From the NCBI GenBank assembly GCA_014526335.1, contig JACTAT010000286.1, positions 248,001 to 312,000 on the forward strand: a stretch of DNA of 64,000 nt. Reading direction: 5' to 3'. The stretch's first letter is position 1, and every line of letters begins with the position of its first letter. Positions 39,394 through 52,911 of this stretch are shown one piece after another. The position numbers and the translations under genes are program-made. Source of the DNA: Chrysaora quinquecirrha. Lineage: Eukaryota > Cnidaria > Scyphozoa > Semaeostomeae > Pelagiidae. A model generated the notes under the pieces. The model did no database searches, was not told the origin of the DNA, and was given only the letters and a program-made list of their open reading frames with translations.

Positions 39394-39800
39394 CATGGGG
39401 AAAAGGATGAGGTCCATGGAAATTCCATGGAATCTCCATCCTTCCCATGCTTTCCCTTGCTTTGATCTCTGATAGAGTTTAAGATGAACCAAGGGAAAGC
39501 ATGGGAAACCACGGGAAATCAATTCCTTATTTTTTGAAGGCATGGAAAAGTAAGGAACGCATGGGAAACCTACTCTGTAAAGTTTGCTTTGCATGGATAA
39601 GAATGGAAAGCATGGAAACCTTCTGATAGGAAAATTTATGGAGCACGGGAAAGCAGGGGAAAGCAAGGGGTTACATTATGCATGAACTTTTCAGTTTTTT
39701 CTTAGCAAGGAAAAGCATGGAAAGCATGGGTAAGCCTATGTTATACTCTGTCTACTTGCGTATAAAAAGATGGAAAAGCATGGAAAGCATGGGCAGTTTC
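39394..39800 (+). repeat. Left CATGG-rich terminal/subterminal array
   Basis: The motif gcatggaaagcatgggaa and variants recurs many times, with gaps of 20-60 bp. The outermost copy is catgggg at 39394, and density falls inward. Most copies are in the catgg-aaag orientation. Confidence 0.8.
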
Positions 39801-42800
39801 CTAAACACGGGTAGACACGAGGAAGCACTTAGAGAAACCTTTCTTGGATTTTCACACGAATAAAGCCACAAGAAAATATCAAACAAACACAAATTATTTT
39901 CACTGTCCTTCGTACGTTTCCGAAGATAACCCACATACCCAAGCCCTCCATTTATTATCAACATCATAATACGTAACTAAAACATGTTTGTATTAGAGAT
40001 AAATTTAGATATACACCGGGAATTTTCAATCACTTTCAATCAGGTTTGGAATTCTAGCGACACAAACGCATTCAGCATTTCCATCTATCAAGAAGCATTT
40101 CTCAATCACATCTTCTAAATTTCCAGTCACGTAATTATCGCTAAAAATGAAAAGGATATAAAGTTTTAAATGCTATGATATCATGAGTCAGCTCAAGAAG
40201 CCAAAAATTGCAATATCACGATTTTAAGGTGACGGCCTTTAAAACATTCCTCAATTAGTTTCCCTCAATAATTCTCCAAGTCCAAGGTACATTACCTTTC
40301 ATCTTCAACGCTCATCAACTGGCTTGATGACCAAGATTCTACAATTTGCCATTTTTCTTTCCGTGGTCTCTCCTTCCCGACAAAAAGCATAAGTTTCTTT
40401 GTGCTGTGCATCAGAAAGTAATGTATGCACACAATGCTTGTTTTGTCATGTAGCCTTGCTAGCACAGTGTAATTGGCTGTTCTTTTAGTTATTGAGAACT
40501 CCTTTCTAGTGAAAACGTCAGAATGATACTTCACTTTCAAAACTTTTTTAAACGAGCACATTTCTTCTCCGGTTTTAAGTTTTATTTCCTTCTCCAATGA
40601 AACATTATTGATTGAACATTCAAGCTTCTCCAGTCTTCCACGAAACCACACATTTGGTCTAAATTCATCCCAGCTTCGAATCCTGAATAACAGAAACGAA
40701 TTAAAAGATCTTCAGTTTTGATTCAACCGATATACGGTGCACAGATTACTGCAGTTTATTGATATACGGTACAGATATAATTTATCAACCAGTTGTCTGT
40801 AGGTCACCACGATATCCTGTGTTTGATCAGATTCCATTATAGTATGGACAGTCTTCATGGCATTGAGAACTCATATGATCTAGCAAAAAACATTTTTATA
40901 GCTTATGTCTAAATTAAAGGTTGCTTTGGACAAAATCATCATGATCTTTCATGCCAAAACTGACACCATAGAGTTTCAAAAATAGAATAAGAAAGATAAA
41001 AGAGCATGAAATAGCGGAGAAAATGCCTTGCAATGTAATTCTGAAGTAGCTGTCCACTCACATTCAAGCTTTTTACCAGCACACTAAAAGCAGCCTGGTA
41101 TCAAGCAACTTTGCATTGTTGGTATGATGACATTTTGTTGATTAGCTTAGCAAAATAGATAAAAAATAAGCGTATTCAGGGCTGAATAATTACCTGCATA
41201 CAGCTATCTTTGGTTCCATGTACTTGTTTCATAATAATTCCGTTCAGACTTTCGAAAGCAAAACATGACCATGCCCACAATGGACCCCAGCACTTGACGT
41301 ACTCTGGCAGGTGTATCAAGTTGTGAAAGTTCAATCCGCATTTTCCCTTATTGTGCTCTAAAATTAACAAGGTTGCGGTTAGACTATATAATATATAAGG
41401 TATTTTTAGTTAGAAGTAACATAGGTCGATCTATACTGTTAAAGATGCTGAAAGAAAAAAATGCAATACAAAAGTGCTATAATTTTAGGAATTGACAACA
41501 TAGTATAACACCAATATTGCGAAAGTCGTAATATTTGATTGATTGCACATTCATGTGTTTCTTTATGGTTCGGACTCTACCAATCAAACTGTAAGCATAC
41601 ATACAATGTTGTTGGCGTAAAAACGATCTGACATTCGTTTCTTTCCATAGTTTTGCTTACTTAGCTTTCTACTATTCTAGTAGTACTAATGTAAAGCTTA
41701 AAGCACTCCACACATCTCTTGTTAAGTTTGAATCCAACAACTTGATTTGATGAAGAAAATATGAATGAAGTCAGACATGGTTATTATTTTCCTTTCATCC
41801 AGAGAAATTTCGATATATCGAAAGAAAAATGGCAAAAGGGGATGAAATAATCGGGAATCGAGTTCAAAGGAAATGCACAAACAGTTTGAGTTAACAAAAG
41901 TCTGAGCTGAGATCAACAACCATAACTTTGAAGCAATTTTCAAGAAACTCTGACTCACCATAGAGTCTTAAAAAGTCACGATAGAACACACTTAAACATC
42001 GCTTTGCCTTTAATAATTCTGGCCATGATATGTCCTTTCCAAGCATTATGTGCATAGCTTCAACAAGATTGGCAAAGTGCTCCCAATGTGCCACAGGAAG
42101 AATGCCTCTTAGGCGAGGCAGTGAATAATATAAAGGCCATGCTCTCAGTTCATAAGCTGGAAAACGAATTAATTGCTTTTACTTTTGAAATCTAAATTAC
42201 TTAAAACAATACTATGAAGGGACTTTGTGGAATAGAACCACTATTACATACCTTTCAAATGATGCAGGTTCCCTGAAAGGGCTCTTGGTCGTCTTGAAAA
42301 GCACTGAGGGGGTTTCATGTTGTTGAGTCGCTGGTCAACTTCAGTTATCTTAGAAAAGACATTTAGCATTTAGATATTGTTGTATATTGTGTTTAATTTA
42401 TCACATTTCAAGCATTATCTTGATTCTTCGAAGTTCTGAACTACCTAACCCAAAGAAGCACTGCATTATGAATGCTGTATTTCATATCGATGGGCTATTT
42501 TGTATCACTCCAGTTCGTGTAAAACATGAGGTAAAAGATCTTGTCGTCAGCACAAGTATAAAAGTCCTCATTGAGGTATACTTACAGAATGTCCAATGAA
42601 ATATTTTGGATAAGACTTGGATGTCTTATAACAGTTTTGATGCTCAGATGACAAAAACCATATGTGTAGCAAAGTTTTCACTACTCCAAGCAGAATCCCA
42701 TGCATGTAGTCTATTACTACTCCCTTTGTGGCACTAAACTCGGGTAACTTTAAAAAGTACGATACGCCTTTAATTCCATTCACCTAGAAGAAGAGATTAG

Positions 42801-42864
42801 ACAACTGAGCTCATGCCACAATAAGATTTATGTATATTTGCGCTTTTCCAGTCAAACCGGGGGA

Positions 42865-42985
42865 GAGCCTTGGGCTGTATGGCTGAGAGGGTTATTCGGT
42901 GATTTCATTGTGCTGTATCGCTCAGGGGAACGTCGTTGGCTCTCTGATCATGCAGTCCGTGTTCAAGCCCCATCTATTGTGGTAT
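42865..42985 (+). repeat. tRNA-like sequence / SINE head candidate
   Basis: tatcgctcaggggaac at about 42916 resembles a Pol III A box, and gtgttcaagcccc at about 42959-42971 resembles a B box at tRNA-like spacing. No full cloverleaf with a paired acceptor stem could be drawn. It lies in an intron of the transposase gene. It may be a tRNA-derived SINE fragment. Confidence 0.35.
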
Positions 42986-45900
42986 GCCACTTGTGGAACA
43001 ATTTATCCTAATGTTCGCCATTCACGAAAAATATATGCTAATAATGTTAGGTTAGAATATTCATAATTCAAAATCTTTTCTCATATTAGCAAGAACTGCT
43101 TAAAATAGAAGAGCTGTTCTGCAGTTGTTGAATATTATTAGTCTTGTCTCCAGCAATATGATTCTCAAAACATGCGATAGCGTATAGCCATTGATTTAAG
43201 CTTACGATCAAAAAAAAAAATTTCTGAAAAGAAATGTAGTTGTCAGGATTGACTTGAAATTACAAATTTTTTTTGCGAAAGGATCATCTGAGGATTTCAA
43301 TTAATGAAACCCTGCTGCATGTCTCTGTTGGGTAAAAACGTGGGTCCAGATATTAAACGATGAAATATTTCCAGAAGTCACTTTCTCGATAGAACTGTAA
43401 AGCTTACCGACGATCCATTTCGGTGGGCTGAAATCGCATCTGCAACAAATGATTCATCAGTTCTGGCAATTGCTTGAGCGGTTTCTTCATAGGAATACAT
43501 ATGTGCGTAACCTTTCTTGCTCACAACGTGTTTGCCTTCTACATTGCAGTCCTTACATCCATATTTGCCATTGTGGTTTACCATATTGAGAAAGTGTGCT
43601 TTCGCTGGTAAATCCATTGATGAGAGTAGAGGCGGCAATTTGACGGTCTTCCGAGGACCTTTTGTGGACAGTGAGATCCCTGCAATGGAAGTGCACCGAA
43701 ATTCATCTTACTCGCCTATTTCATGCATAAAGTTACAGCTTCAAGGGCTTCAAATTAAAATGAATTGGTTGATACATTTGCTGCTACTTCACCCCATCAT
43801 TCATTATGTGTACATACTGCAAGAATATTTGAAATTGCAGAGTAATAAATGCTCAATTAATCGAGTTGCACGTTTCAGTTTAATTTTTGTTCAGAAACAG
43901 GGTTCTTATTGCATATTCCTCAGGCAAGAACAAAAAGCGAACAGTTACATTTTGATTAAAATCAAATTTTGGTAACAGAAAACTCCTGTCAGATGTTACG
44001 AGTGCCGGATGTATTGTGCAAGACAAAAATTAAACACAAACAAAATTTCTTTATTACAAATCTAACAAATTTTACCTTCATGCGCAAGCGTTTTCATGTC
44101 TTCAACAAACGGCTTGCTAAGCAGTGTTGCTGGTGGCTTTCCTTGTCCTTGCCATATGCCCCACAGGATTATGTTTTTGGCTGAAATCTGCATGTGAAGG
44201 ATAGGAATTGAGGCTGGATTAAATGCAAGGTTAAATAAAAATAATCACAATTACACCCTAGTACGGCATCTCTTTCTTGCTGGGTTGTCAACTTCACTAA
44301 TAATTGTCAACTTCACTAATAAAAACACATAATCAGAATCAATTTCATTTTTCAACTTATAAGTTTAACTTTCAACTTTAACTTAAACTTCACTTTTTTT
44401 TACTATAACTCATTATTTCAAATCCTCCTCAATTAGGCATGTAACAGTATAAGTCTGTATTAAATATTGCTGTTAAATTCTTGTTTTGGTAAAGCGCACA
44501 GTTTACAGATTTGCAATGCTTTTGGTACTCTGAGCCATGTAGATTATCCTGAAGTGAGTCACTCCCTCTATCTCTTTTGTCTATCTGTTCCAGTAGTTGA
44601 TCCCAAATTCCTTCTCCAAGGAAACATACAATGAACTTATTACGAGTGAAAAAACCTTGAGTACTGAATAGCGAAAATGGCTTATTGGATTGCAAAGGGG
44701 GCTACCTTTCATTGGTAACAGAACAGTCAGCCCACCAATCTTGACACCCAATTTTTCATTTCCCAGTGTACCATGACCGTTCAAAGCATGTAATTTTTTA
44801 AACTTCAGATGTAGCATAACTGGTTAACATTTTTACTTCGATATTGTTGTATGTTGAAATTCACGCTGTCAGAGCACCACAGAAGTTAGTTGGCCGGGCC
44901 GAATAAAGGTAAACTTGGATGTGTCTTGGTATCACTAATCACTAGGCAGTCACGAGGTTAATCACTAGGTAAACTAGGTTGTGTCTTGTTAGTTTGTGTC
45001 TTGTTAGTGGATGAAGGAAAGAGAAGTAACTCCTATAGATTATGCCCAGGTTGTGCGTTCGTTTGAGATTTTTTGCCTGGTATGCTTAATGAAGATTTGC
45101 CGAAGTTATGGGTAAAGTAAGCTGTTAGTGCAAGGGATTTGCTCTCTGCTCTGTCAATGACTACTCGGAATTACCAAGTTTATTGCCACGTTATTATGTG
45201 GTATTGTTACCATTGTTTTTTCATGGTATTATGAGATATTGTATCAAGTTTATGCTCTGGTTATGGGTCCACCCAATGGAGTTTCAGAGGTACATGTGTA
45301 CGCACACCCTTTAGAGTGACTACCCTCATTCATCTGGAAGAGCTTTCGTCGGTGACTTTACCATGACACATTTTTACCAAATCTATAAGCAAAATCTGAT
45401 TTGTAAAAAGTACAAAAACATAAAATAATTATAGCTTACTTTCCAATATTTCCTTCAATTGCTCCTTAATGTCTGCCTTGACGAAATAACATCGCTTGAC
45501 TTTCTCCCTCTGATCACTTAAAGATCCTTGATATCGCAACCTACATTACAATATTGTATAATCCAGTTTAAGGAATAATGAATAATCAAAGATGCAGTTG
45601 AAAATGCGAAATAAATGTGGCAATATCGCAATAACGACTTTTTTCGCCTGACTAATTCAAAAATTGTAAATCAAGTAATCTTGCCCCTGAACCTTAACAA
45701 AATTTTCGCTTAGAGAGAAGTGTTCAAAAGATAGGGTGTTGACATCCTGTGATCATGCAATCATAGGCTTGGAAATGCAGTAAAATCCCGATAAATCGAA
45801 CCCCAGATAACTCGGAACTTTCATCACTCGAACTTCTTGAACCTTCGCTAATGCTTTCTTCTAAAAAGTTCTCGTGAACTCAAACCCCTCCTGGTGCCTG

Positions 45901-46393
45901 GAATATTTATAGTTATCTCGAACATTATCTATACCCCCTTCGGCCATTTTCGGCGGCCAATCGAAGTTTTAGTGCTAAATAGAAAATAACAACAATATCT
46001 GAACTCACTCTATTTTGCCAACCTACTGTATGAAAAGAAAACACTAAAATTGAAACAAACAAAAACGAGAATTCTTGCATCGAAACAGTCAAAAAATGTT
46101 TTGCCAACGCTATTCGGTAATTCCAACCAATTTTATCTTTTCTGGAAGTTCAAGTTCAAGTCCCTTTAAGTCATCTGGATTACAATTTACAATTCTTGTC
46201 AAGTAACGAGTCTTATTTCTAAGGTTCACCGCTCAAATTAGCTAACAGGGCGTTTAATACGGATAAAAAGGAGCATTTATTTCACTTAGCTGAAAACATA
46301 TATTGTTATAAGTAGGGCGATAACAAAATCAGATTCTCCTGTGCCATATCTTTTAAATAGCCAAGTCAGTTGAAATACGGTAAAGATCCAATA

Positions 46394-46748
46394 CACCTTT
46401 TGCACTTATGGCCTCGTTTTCAAAATTTTTGAAAATTTGCTCGTACGAAAATTTCAGCTTCAGATTCTTCACGATCTGCATTTTATAGCGATGAAAAGTT
46501 TGAAAATTTATAAGGGATTAGACCATGAAAAATCGCTGGGGGTTAAAGTTTACACCCTCAGTCATTTTTCTCGGTCTAATCCCTTATAAACTTTCAAACA
46601 TTTCATTTTTACACAATCAACATTGTGAAGACTAGAGGGACAAAAATTTACTGTTTGACTAAAACTAAGGTGCTGAATCCGAATCTGAAATTTTCGTTAC
46701 AGCAAATTTTCGAAAATTCTGAAAACGAGGCTGTAAATGCAAAAGGTG
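46394..46748. mobile_element. 355-bp hairpin MITE in transposase intron 1
   Basis: The ends are TA-caccttttgca and its exact inverse, tgcaaaaggtg-TA. The arms continue as an imperfect inverted repeat (cctcgttttcaaaatttt matched by the inverse of aaaattctgaaaacgagg; agggattagacc matched by ggtctaatccct) to a centre near 46550. TA flanks both ends. It lies inside the first intron of the CACTA-like transposase, so it inserted after that gene existed. Confidence 0.8.
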
Positions 46749-47676
46749 TATTGCAGCATAAGAAACGTAGCCTAACAAGTGGAGTAAATAGAACGAATGT
46801 TCAATTTTTTGCGTACCCATTGCAGCCCTCTGTCGAGCAGCTAAAGACATCGCTATCTTCAGGCCAGATTTGTGAACATCTTTCGCAGTACTTGACATGC
46901 TTCGCTGTGTTAATTTCACCCAGGACAGATTTAACTTTTCGATATGTGTTGATGCATCTGTTATTTTCTGGAAGGTGAATCCTCAACAGTGCAAGAAGGT
47001 CATCCATTTCTTTTTCTGAACAGTTGTGACGAATTGAAAAACCCATTACAGCAGCTGCGTGGTTTTTGACTGTCAGAGCTGAGTGATCAGCTGTTTTTTC
47101 AAAAAGCCAATCGTCTGTTAAATCATCTGGAGTATCATCTTCGATATCTCCCTCATCTTCGTTGACATCTGAAAGGCATGTATTTAGATCCTCGTCCGCT
47201 TCTAAACACAGGTCAGAAAGTTCGTCATTATTACAGCGTGCCTCCGTGTTGAGAAAGTCTGTAGAACCCTGATCCAAGATTTCCTTAAAAAAATTATCAG
47301 ATTCATTCGGCAAATTCACGGAAAAGATATCCGCCAACCCACCTCTGCTGACTTGTGTTTCATAGCCATAGGTATCGTCTTGAAATTTGGCTCAATCGTT
47401 GAGTTGAAAGTCATATTTTGTTTTCTTCAAAGCCTTGAAATTTTCTCCAGTATCCTCTCCATTAATATGGATTCTTTTGAAATGTCTGGAAGCATTGTAT
47501 TTGGAAGTAAACACATCAAAACAAGAAGGGCAGGTGTGGATATTTCCAAACGAAACACACTCTGGCTTTTCTGACTTCGGTTCGTCAGCCATCTTTTGCT
47601 CACTTTGCTGATAAAATTGAGATTGGATTTCACGAAATTTGAGTCTATTGAAAAGCGCAAAGCACGAACGACACAT

Positions 47677-47872
47677 GTGTTTTCATTGAATCACGTTTTA
47701 AAGTGTGGCGGTTTTTTTTGAGTGTTTTCCCAGCGGCGTTTCCAATCCATTTGATTGGATACCTCACTCAACACTAACAATAAGCTATTCGGCCGTTATG
47801 GTTTGCTCAATTTCTGCTTCATGTTTTGTTGACGGTTGACGAAGTCAAAGGGGGAAGAACACAAACTCAATC
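47677..47872. promoter_or_regulatory. Divergent intergenic region between transposase and BEN gene
   Basis: About 200 bp separates the two opposed start regions, the only place from which both could be driven. I see no clear TATA box; assignment as a shared promoter is from geometry alone. Confidence 0.35.
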
Positions 47873-50800
47873 ATGGATATTTCTGAAATCAATGCAATGG
47901 CAACAGTCTACGCAGAAAACGCAGGAAATTAAACAACGTCAAAGAAAAAAGTAGTGGTGCAGTGGATAGAAAATGGAAAGCCAGGCTCGATTAGTGTTTT
48001 GCCTCTGAAATCAATATTCAACCTAGCAGATTTTGACCACCCAGCAAGTTCTGGCAATTAGGCTCAAGCTCTTTTCAAGAGTAAAACAAACAAGCTGACA
48101 CCAATGCCCACTGAAGAAATTCAGTGCGGCAAAATTTACATTGGATCATGGGTGGAAAAGAAGAAAAAGTCTTTCTATGCCTGCTCAGTTGTGTTGATAA
48201 GTGGTAAGTTCAGAATTTCAGAATTATTTGTTAGCGCCTCTATCAATGGCTTTAAGCTTTGGGATAGATTGATTTGGCAATAAGTTTTCATAAACGGGGC
48301 GGCATCCCCTCGGTTTTACAATGATTAGGAGTTAGAAAGATGATGGTAATGGCAAGCCAAAGTTTTCCAGTTAGCTAGCGACACTGAAAACTTCAAAAGT
48401 TTCTCAAGGCAGGGAGAAAAAGACCTCTCAGATGAGCGCTGGGAGCGCGAAGCTCCCCGCGAAGATATTTTGGCGCCTCTGCCTGATCAGCGCTTCGCTG
48501 CATTTCTATTGCTACTTCAACTATTTACCATAATTATACTGATCTTCTCATGGAAGTTCATCATACTTCCTTCAATCAATTCAACTTAACTGTTTACCTT
48601 TCAGATAAGAAAAGTGAGGTCGATGAGGCACTACAGCGAGTCTCTACTCAGTTAGACAAGGAAATGGAACAGGGAAGTGACAGAAATTGTGAAGATAATG
48701 AAGAACAGGAGCTTGAAGTTCAATCTAGTAGTACCAACGAATCACATCTCAGTCTGCTGACTCTAACAACCTCTAACAGCCTTCCTGCAAGTGCAAACCG
48801 AATTTCTACATAAAAAAGAAAGAGAGATGACAAAGTTGTGAAAACTTCTGTAAATCAAAGGGTAACAGTTTTATGACCTATCAATATAATATACATAATT
48901 AGTTCGACGTTAATCCCATTCATTGCTGAAATTCAGATTCATGGTTTGGGCTTTGGTTGGGGCTCTGACTCTCCCATATCTAATTATCGTGTGACATGTT
49001 TGAGCGGAAGTAGAAAAGAGCACAAAATTCAAGCTGTTTATAAGGAATAAGACCAATTCTTTTGGAGCAAAATAAATTTCTTTCCAACCAAGCAAGGGAA
49101 AAATTTCCGACAGATGCTTGAATTTTTTTGACAAAAGTGTAAATTGGGTGTGGGGCTTGAGTGCCCCAAACCTCCCACAATTTCCGCTACTGACCCCTGA
49201 TGATCAGATCATATGAATCTCCTCATTCCTTTTAAGATAAAAGACCAAGTATCAAGGTACTGCAATCAAGAATGGAGCAGTCTGCAGCTGAAGCAATAAT
49301 TAAAGATTTAGAGGTATCTAAGAGGTATCTTTTTTTTTTAATTTACATCCAGTTTTCAAAACGCAAAGGAATTGTTGAGTCACTTTGAGATAAGCATTTA
49401 TATTATGTGTATGGAGATTTTGGTTGGAACACAAATTTGTTATGAGTCTGAAGCTTTTTTTTTCAATTCAGACAATTCAAGAGAGTTATGTGGGATATCT
49501 AACAACAGAAACAGAGATGGATCCCTTTGAAAAGGTATTTCTTATTTTGCTTTATATTCAAGAATCTCTTTATGAAAATACTTTTCTTCCACAAACTAAC
49601 TGATGTGTAAAACCAACCATGATGCTGGAAGCTATACTTTTTAAAAAAAATTTACGAAGAGAAAATGCTGTGCTGCAAATGCGTTGTGACCAAACCTTTC
49701 TCTTGGCGCAAAAAATTTTGCCAAGTGAAGATTCGGCTTTTGAATATGAACAAGAATATTAACCCTTTGCAAGGATGTAACTGACGCCTTGCTATTGTTT
49801 TATCTCAAGCTAGGGTCAAGTCGGTCATGTTTGTATTTCAAAAGTTTTGATTTCAAAATTCCTTGAAAAAATTGTTGCCTGACATTCTAAATTATTTGTA
49901 CATTTGTGCAAGTGTTGACGTGATCACGAGTGATCGCTTGCACGATACAAAGAGGCCTGGTTCTGACGTTGTATATCTTCCCTTTCAAGGTTGCAAAAAA
50001 CAATGCCACCTATGCCACTGAAACTACAAATAGCGGTTAGTATAAGTCTTAACTCTTACTCATTTGTACCCATTTATAGAATTATGGACCTGTGTACACT
50101 TCCTTAAAAAACCCAGATCTTGAAATCTCATTGTTGCTTTTGCAAAGAAGGAAAATCTAACAATTCTCCAGAGCTGCAGAGAAGCATTTTCTTTCCCTGG
50201 CATTGTTTTGTAACTCAAAATCAGAATCTCAGTGCCGTTTTATCAGAAAATTTCAGTTCCATAGTATTAAATCAACAAATTTCAAGATACTGGTGCAAGG
50301 CCAATAATAACATATTCCTTGAAAATACAACATTTACTTCAAGGTTCTTAATTAATCCATATGTATTAAGAATTGTCACAGATAGCTTGAAAATTTGCCA
50401 ATAAGCAATATCAACCCTGAAGTGGTGAAATGAGACTATCATTAATGTAAATACTTTGATTTGATTAAATAATAACAATTTGTGACTATTTTTGTTGACA
50501 TGTGTGTGTCAATCGTTGCTGATCTTATAGATGATAAAATACTCTCCAAAAATTTTTTCTAGAATTTTCAGATGAGTTCAATTTCCTGGCAAATGCAAAT
50601 AAAGGATTTCAGTCCCAAAGATCAGCCTTTCGCCCAGCAATAAGAGAAAGTCAAAGTCAAACTGCAAATAGATCAAGTTTTTCTTCATCTACTATTTCAT
50701 CAACACCCTCAACAGACAAAAGGCAGTTGTCATTCTTGCAGCAAAAGGTCACAAACATTTGAAGCCCAGTTTGAGCCTGAACTTCTGGTCCCCGAAACTC

Positions 50801-52616
50801 CAGAAAGCCAATACAGTAATAGTGATGCCAGTGCGCACATGAATCTTGGCAGTACATTGAAGGAGTCCTTCAACATGATAAATAATATATCAGGGGTTGG
50901 CCACCTTGATACAAGCAACTACTGCCCAGATGCTGAAATTGATTACAATGTAAAAATGAAAATTGAAGCCTTAGAAAGTCGTGTTAAAAGGCAGGAAGAA
51001 ATCAACTGCAGGATGGAGAGTTGTATGAAAAACATGCTTGACCACATTTCTGTTCTTACAAAGGTTAGTGTTCTCCGCGCAATGCAGATTTAGTCTTTTA
51101 TTTTTATGGTTATTTTTGTGTTTAAAATGTATTTTACTATGTCCTTTACCATTTTGGTTTGATTTGAAAATATAGCTTTGGTTATGTTTTTGTGTAAACT
51201 GAGTTTGAGTTAAAAATGTTTACAGTAAAAATTGAGACAACAGCAACCCCTTGTACATCTTTTGACCTGTTGCTTCTTAAAACTCTCAACTTTTAAAAGT
51301 ACTTGTCTAACATTCCATATCCCAGATATATTTTCTTATCTGCTATAAATAGGTATGTTATTTTTTTGCTATTCCTTATTACTAGTACATAAGATAAAGT
51401 TTGTTTTTTCTTGTTTTTGTTCAGAGAATATCTTCATTTCAAGAGACGAATGAAAGAAGTGAAATGGTATGTCTACGTTTCAGAAATTTTTTTGGAGGGA
51501 AACAACTAATTTTAGAACAGAATGGCTAGAATGAGCAGTTAGGGATACAATTCAAAATTTTGACTTAACCCATGCGATTTTTAGGTGTTGTCTCAAAATT
51601 ATATATTTTGTGAGAATATATCCAAATTATTTCTTCCTTGGTATAATATTCTACATGAATAGATATGCGTGAAGCTATAATTATGTATACAAATTATAAA
51701 ATGTTAGTAAATATACCAAATATTTATTGCATACTACCTCTTTCCCTGGGCTTTTTATTTGCAAACAGTAAACATTTATGCTATGAAAAAAATTGTGCCT
51801 TTGGTATAATCAGTAGCACTTGTGTCACTTTCGCAGTTGCTTAACAATGTGCTGAGAGGCTCTAATGTATTTTATAGTTTCTGGTATTTTGTATTTTTCA
51901 GGGCCAAGATGATGCTGCAAATTGTGAATTTTCTGTTGTGTGTCCTTTGTTTTTTCTAACAGTCATCTCTGCAGCAATTTAAACCACAGTATAATTGATT
52001 ATTGTCCTTATGTGATAAACACAGTGTGTATTCATACATCACAATTTTGTTTGCTTTGTAAGACTTCCTTTAAAATTTCAAATTTAAACCCGTTTAATAA
52101 AAACAAAGAAAAGTTTATCAAATCTATGGTAATGACATCTTTGATGTCAATGTTTGGTACTTTGACAACGTCCCAAATTTTTGACGATGATGTTGTAATC
52201 TCAGGTTTGTTAAAACCATATTTTTGTATTCAATTTTTGCAAATTTTGTTTTACACTGACCTTTCAAAGGAATCAAAAGCAGCAAGCTCTTACGGAGCTG
52301 CTGTTAGAAGATTGGCTAAGATAATTTTTACAAAAGAAGAGCTAGAGACTTGCTCTGTAAAAGGGATCAAGTCTCACAAAATAAAAGACAGAAGACCTGC
52401 CCTACCATGCAGAAAAAGAGACATCTTAAACAGTATGTAGATTTGTTATATTTCTACTGTTGTATTCCAATTCATTGGTTCAGAAAGTAACACTGCCTTT
52501 TGCTTTTTGCAGAGTACATCCTCAAGCATTGGCGAGAAAATGTCACATCTCAGACAGACATCAACAAAGTTTTACAAGACATCTTAAAAGAGCATCGTGC
52601 TAAAGCACCAATATAA
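47873..52616 (+). pseudogene. BEN-domain protein, partner gene of the CACTA-like element
   Basis: BEN domains bind DNA and act in chromatin and transcription. Exon 1 starts at ATG 47873 (MDISEINAMATVYAEN) and runs to agtg|gtaagt near 48204, with VVQWIENGKPGSISVLPLKS and IYIGSWVEKKKKSFYACSVV. Later exons are near 48605-48860 (acidic, Ser-rich), 49272-49313, 49474-49535 (TIQESYVGYLTTETEMDPFEK), 50564-51063 (Ser/Thr-rich, then a coiled coil RVKRQEEINCRMESCMKNML), 52270-52432 (SYGAAVRRLAKIIFTKEELE, KSHKIKDRRPAL) and 52513-52616 (YILKHWRENV ... ILKEHRAKAPI, stop). The last two form the BEN domain and splice in phase. Stops at 47930-47932, 48060-48062 and 48811-48813 and a frameshift near 50740 show decay. 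Confidence 0.7.
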
Positions 52617-52911
52617 ACTGTTTACAGAAATTTGATAACTTATATAACTTACAAAAACTGTTTCGAGAAACTTGAAGAACTTTCCGTGATTACTGATTAG
52701 ACTTGTGTGGCCATGTGTGCAGCCTGCTAACATTTTTTTAATAATTTTAAGTATGAAGTTTTTTAGACCAACACAACTGTCCATTACCTGAATGTGAATC
52801 TGCTTTAGCCCCTATGCCCCTGACTACAGCCAACCGAACCACAACAGGCCCCTAGCCCCCTGGCCTAACCCAAAAGAGTGCAGCCCCGGGAAAGAGAATC
52901 TGGTTAATGAC
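52617..52911. other. Spacer inside the CACTA-like element
   Basis: Between the BEN gene stop and the right CATGG array I see no gene. A C-rich patch with cccctgac and cccctagccccc lies near 52812-52865. Confidence 0.4.

Larger units (their letters stand above)
40026..47676 (-). pseudogene. CACTA/EnSpm-type (TNP2-like) transposase, multi-exon
   Basis: This enzyme would cut and move the surrounding element. Exon 1 (47676-46817) has a C2H2 finger (CPSCFDVFTSKYNASRHFKRIH), an acidic stretch and paired Cys (YCERC ... FSCSTEGC). Further exons: 45540-45440; 44655 to about 44445 (ends FNTD); 44180-44076 (ILWGIWQGQGKPP); 43679-43408 (DLPAKAHFLNMVNHNGKYGC); 42783-42586 (VVIDYMHGILLGVVKTLLH); 42348-42252; 42156-41959 (HWEHFANLVEAM); 41357-41194 (NFHNLIHLPE, GPLWAWSCFAFESLNG, HGT); 40682 to about 40302; and a last exon 40140-40026 (VCVARIPNLIESD). 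Most joins keep phase. These motifs are the animal CACTA transposase hallmarks. A TGA at 47394-47392, an apparently missing exon after FNTD and one unresolved join (41194/40682) suggest a dead copy, unless the TGA is an assembly error. Confidence 0.8.

Noticed and set aside
39678..39863. Open frame rich in KSMESMGK within the CATGG array
   Set aside because: It is a product of the repeated atggaaagcatggg motif, not a protein gene.
42865..42985. Functional tRNA gene
   Set aside because: A-box and B-box look-alikes are present, but no paired acceptor stem or anticodon arm could be drawn, so it is listed only as a SINE or tRNA-like candidate.
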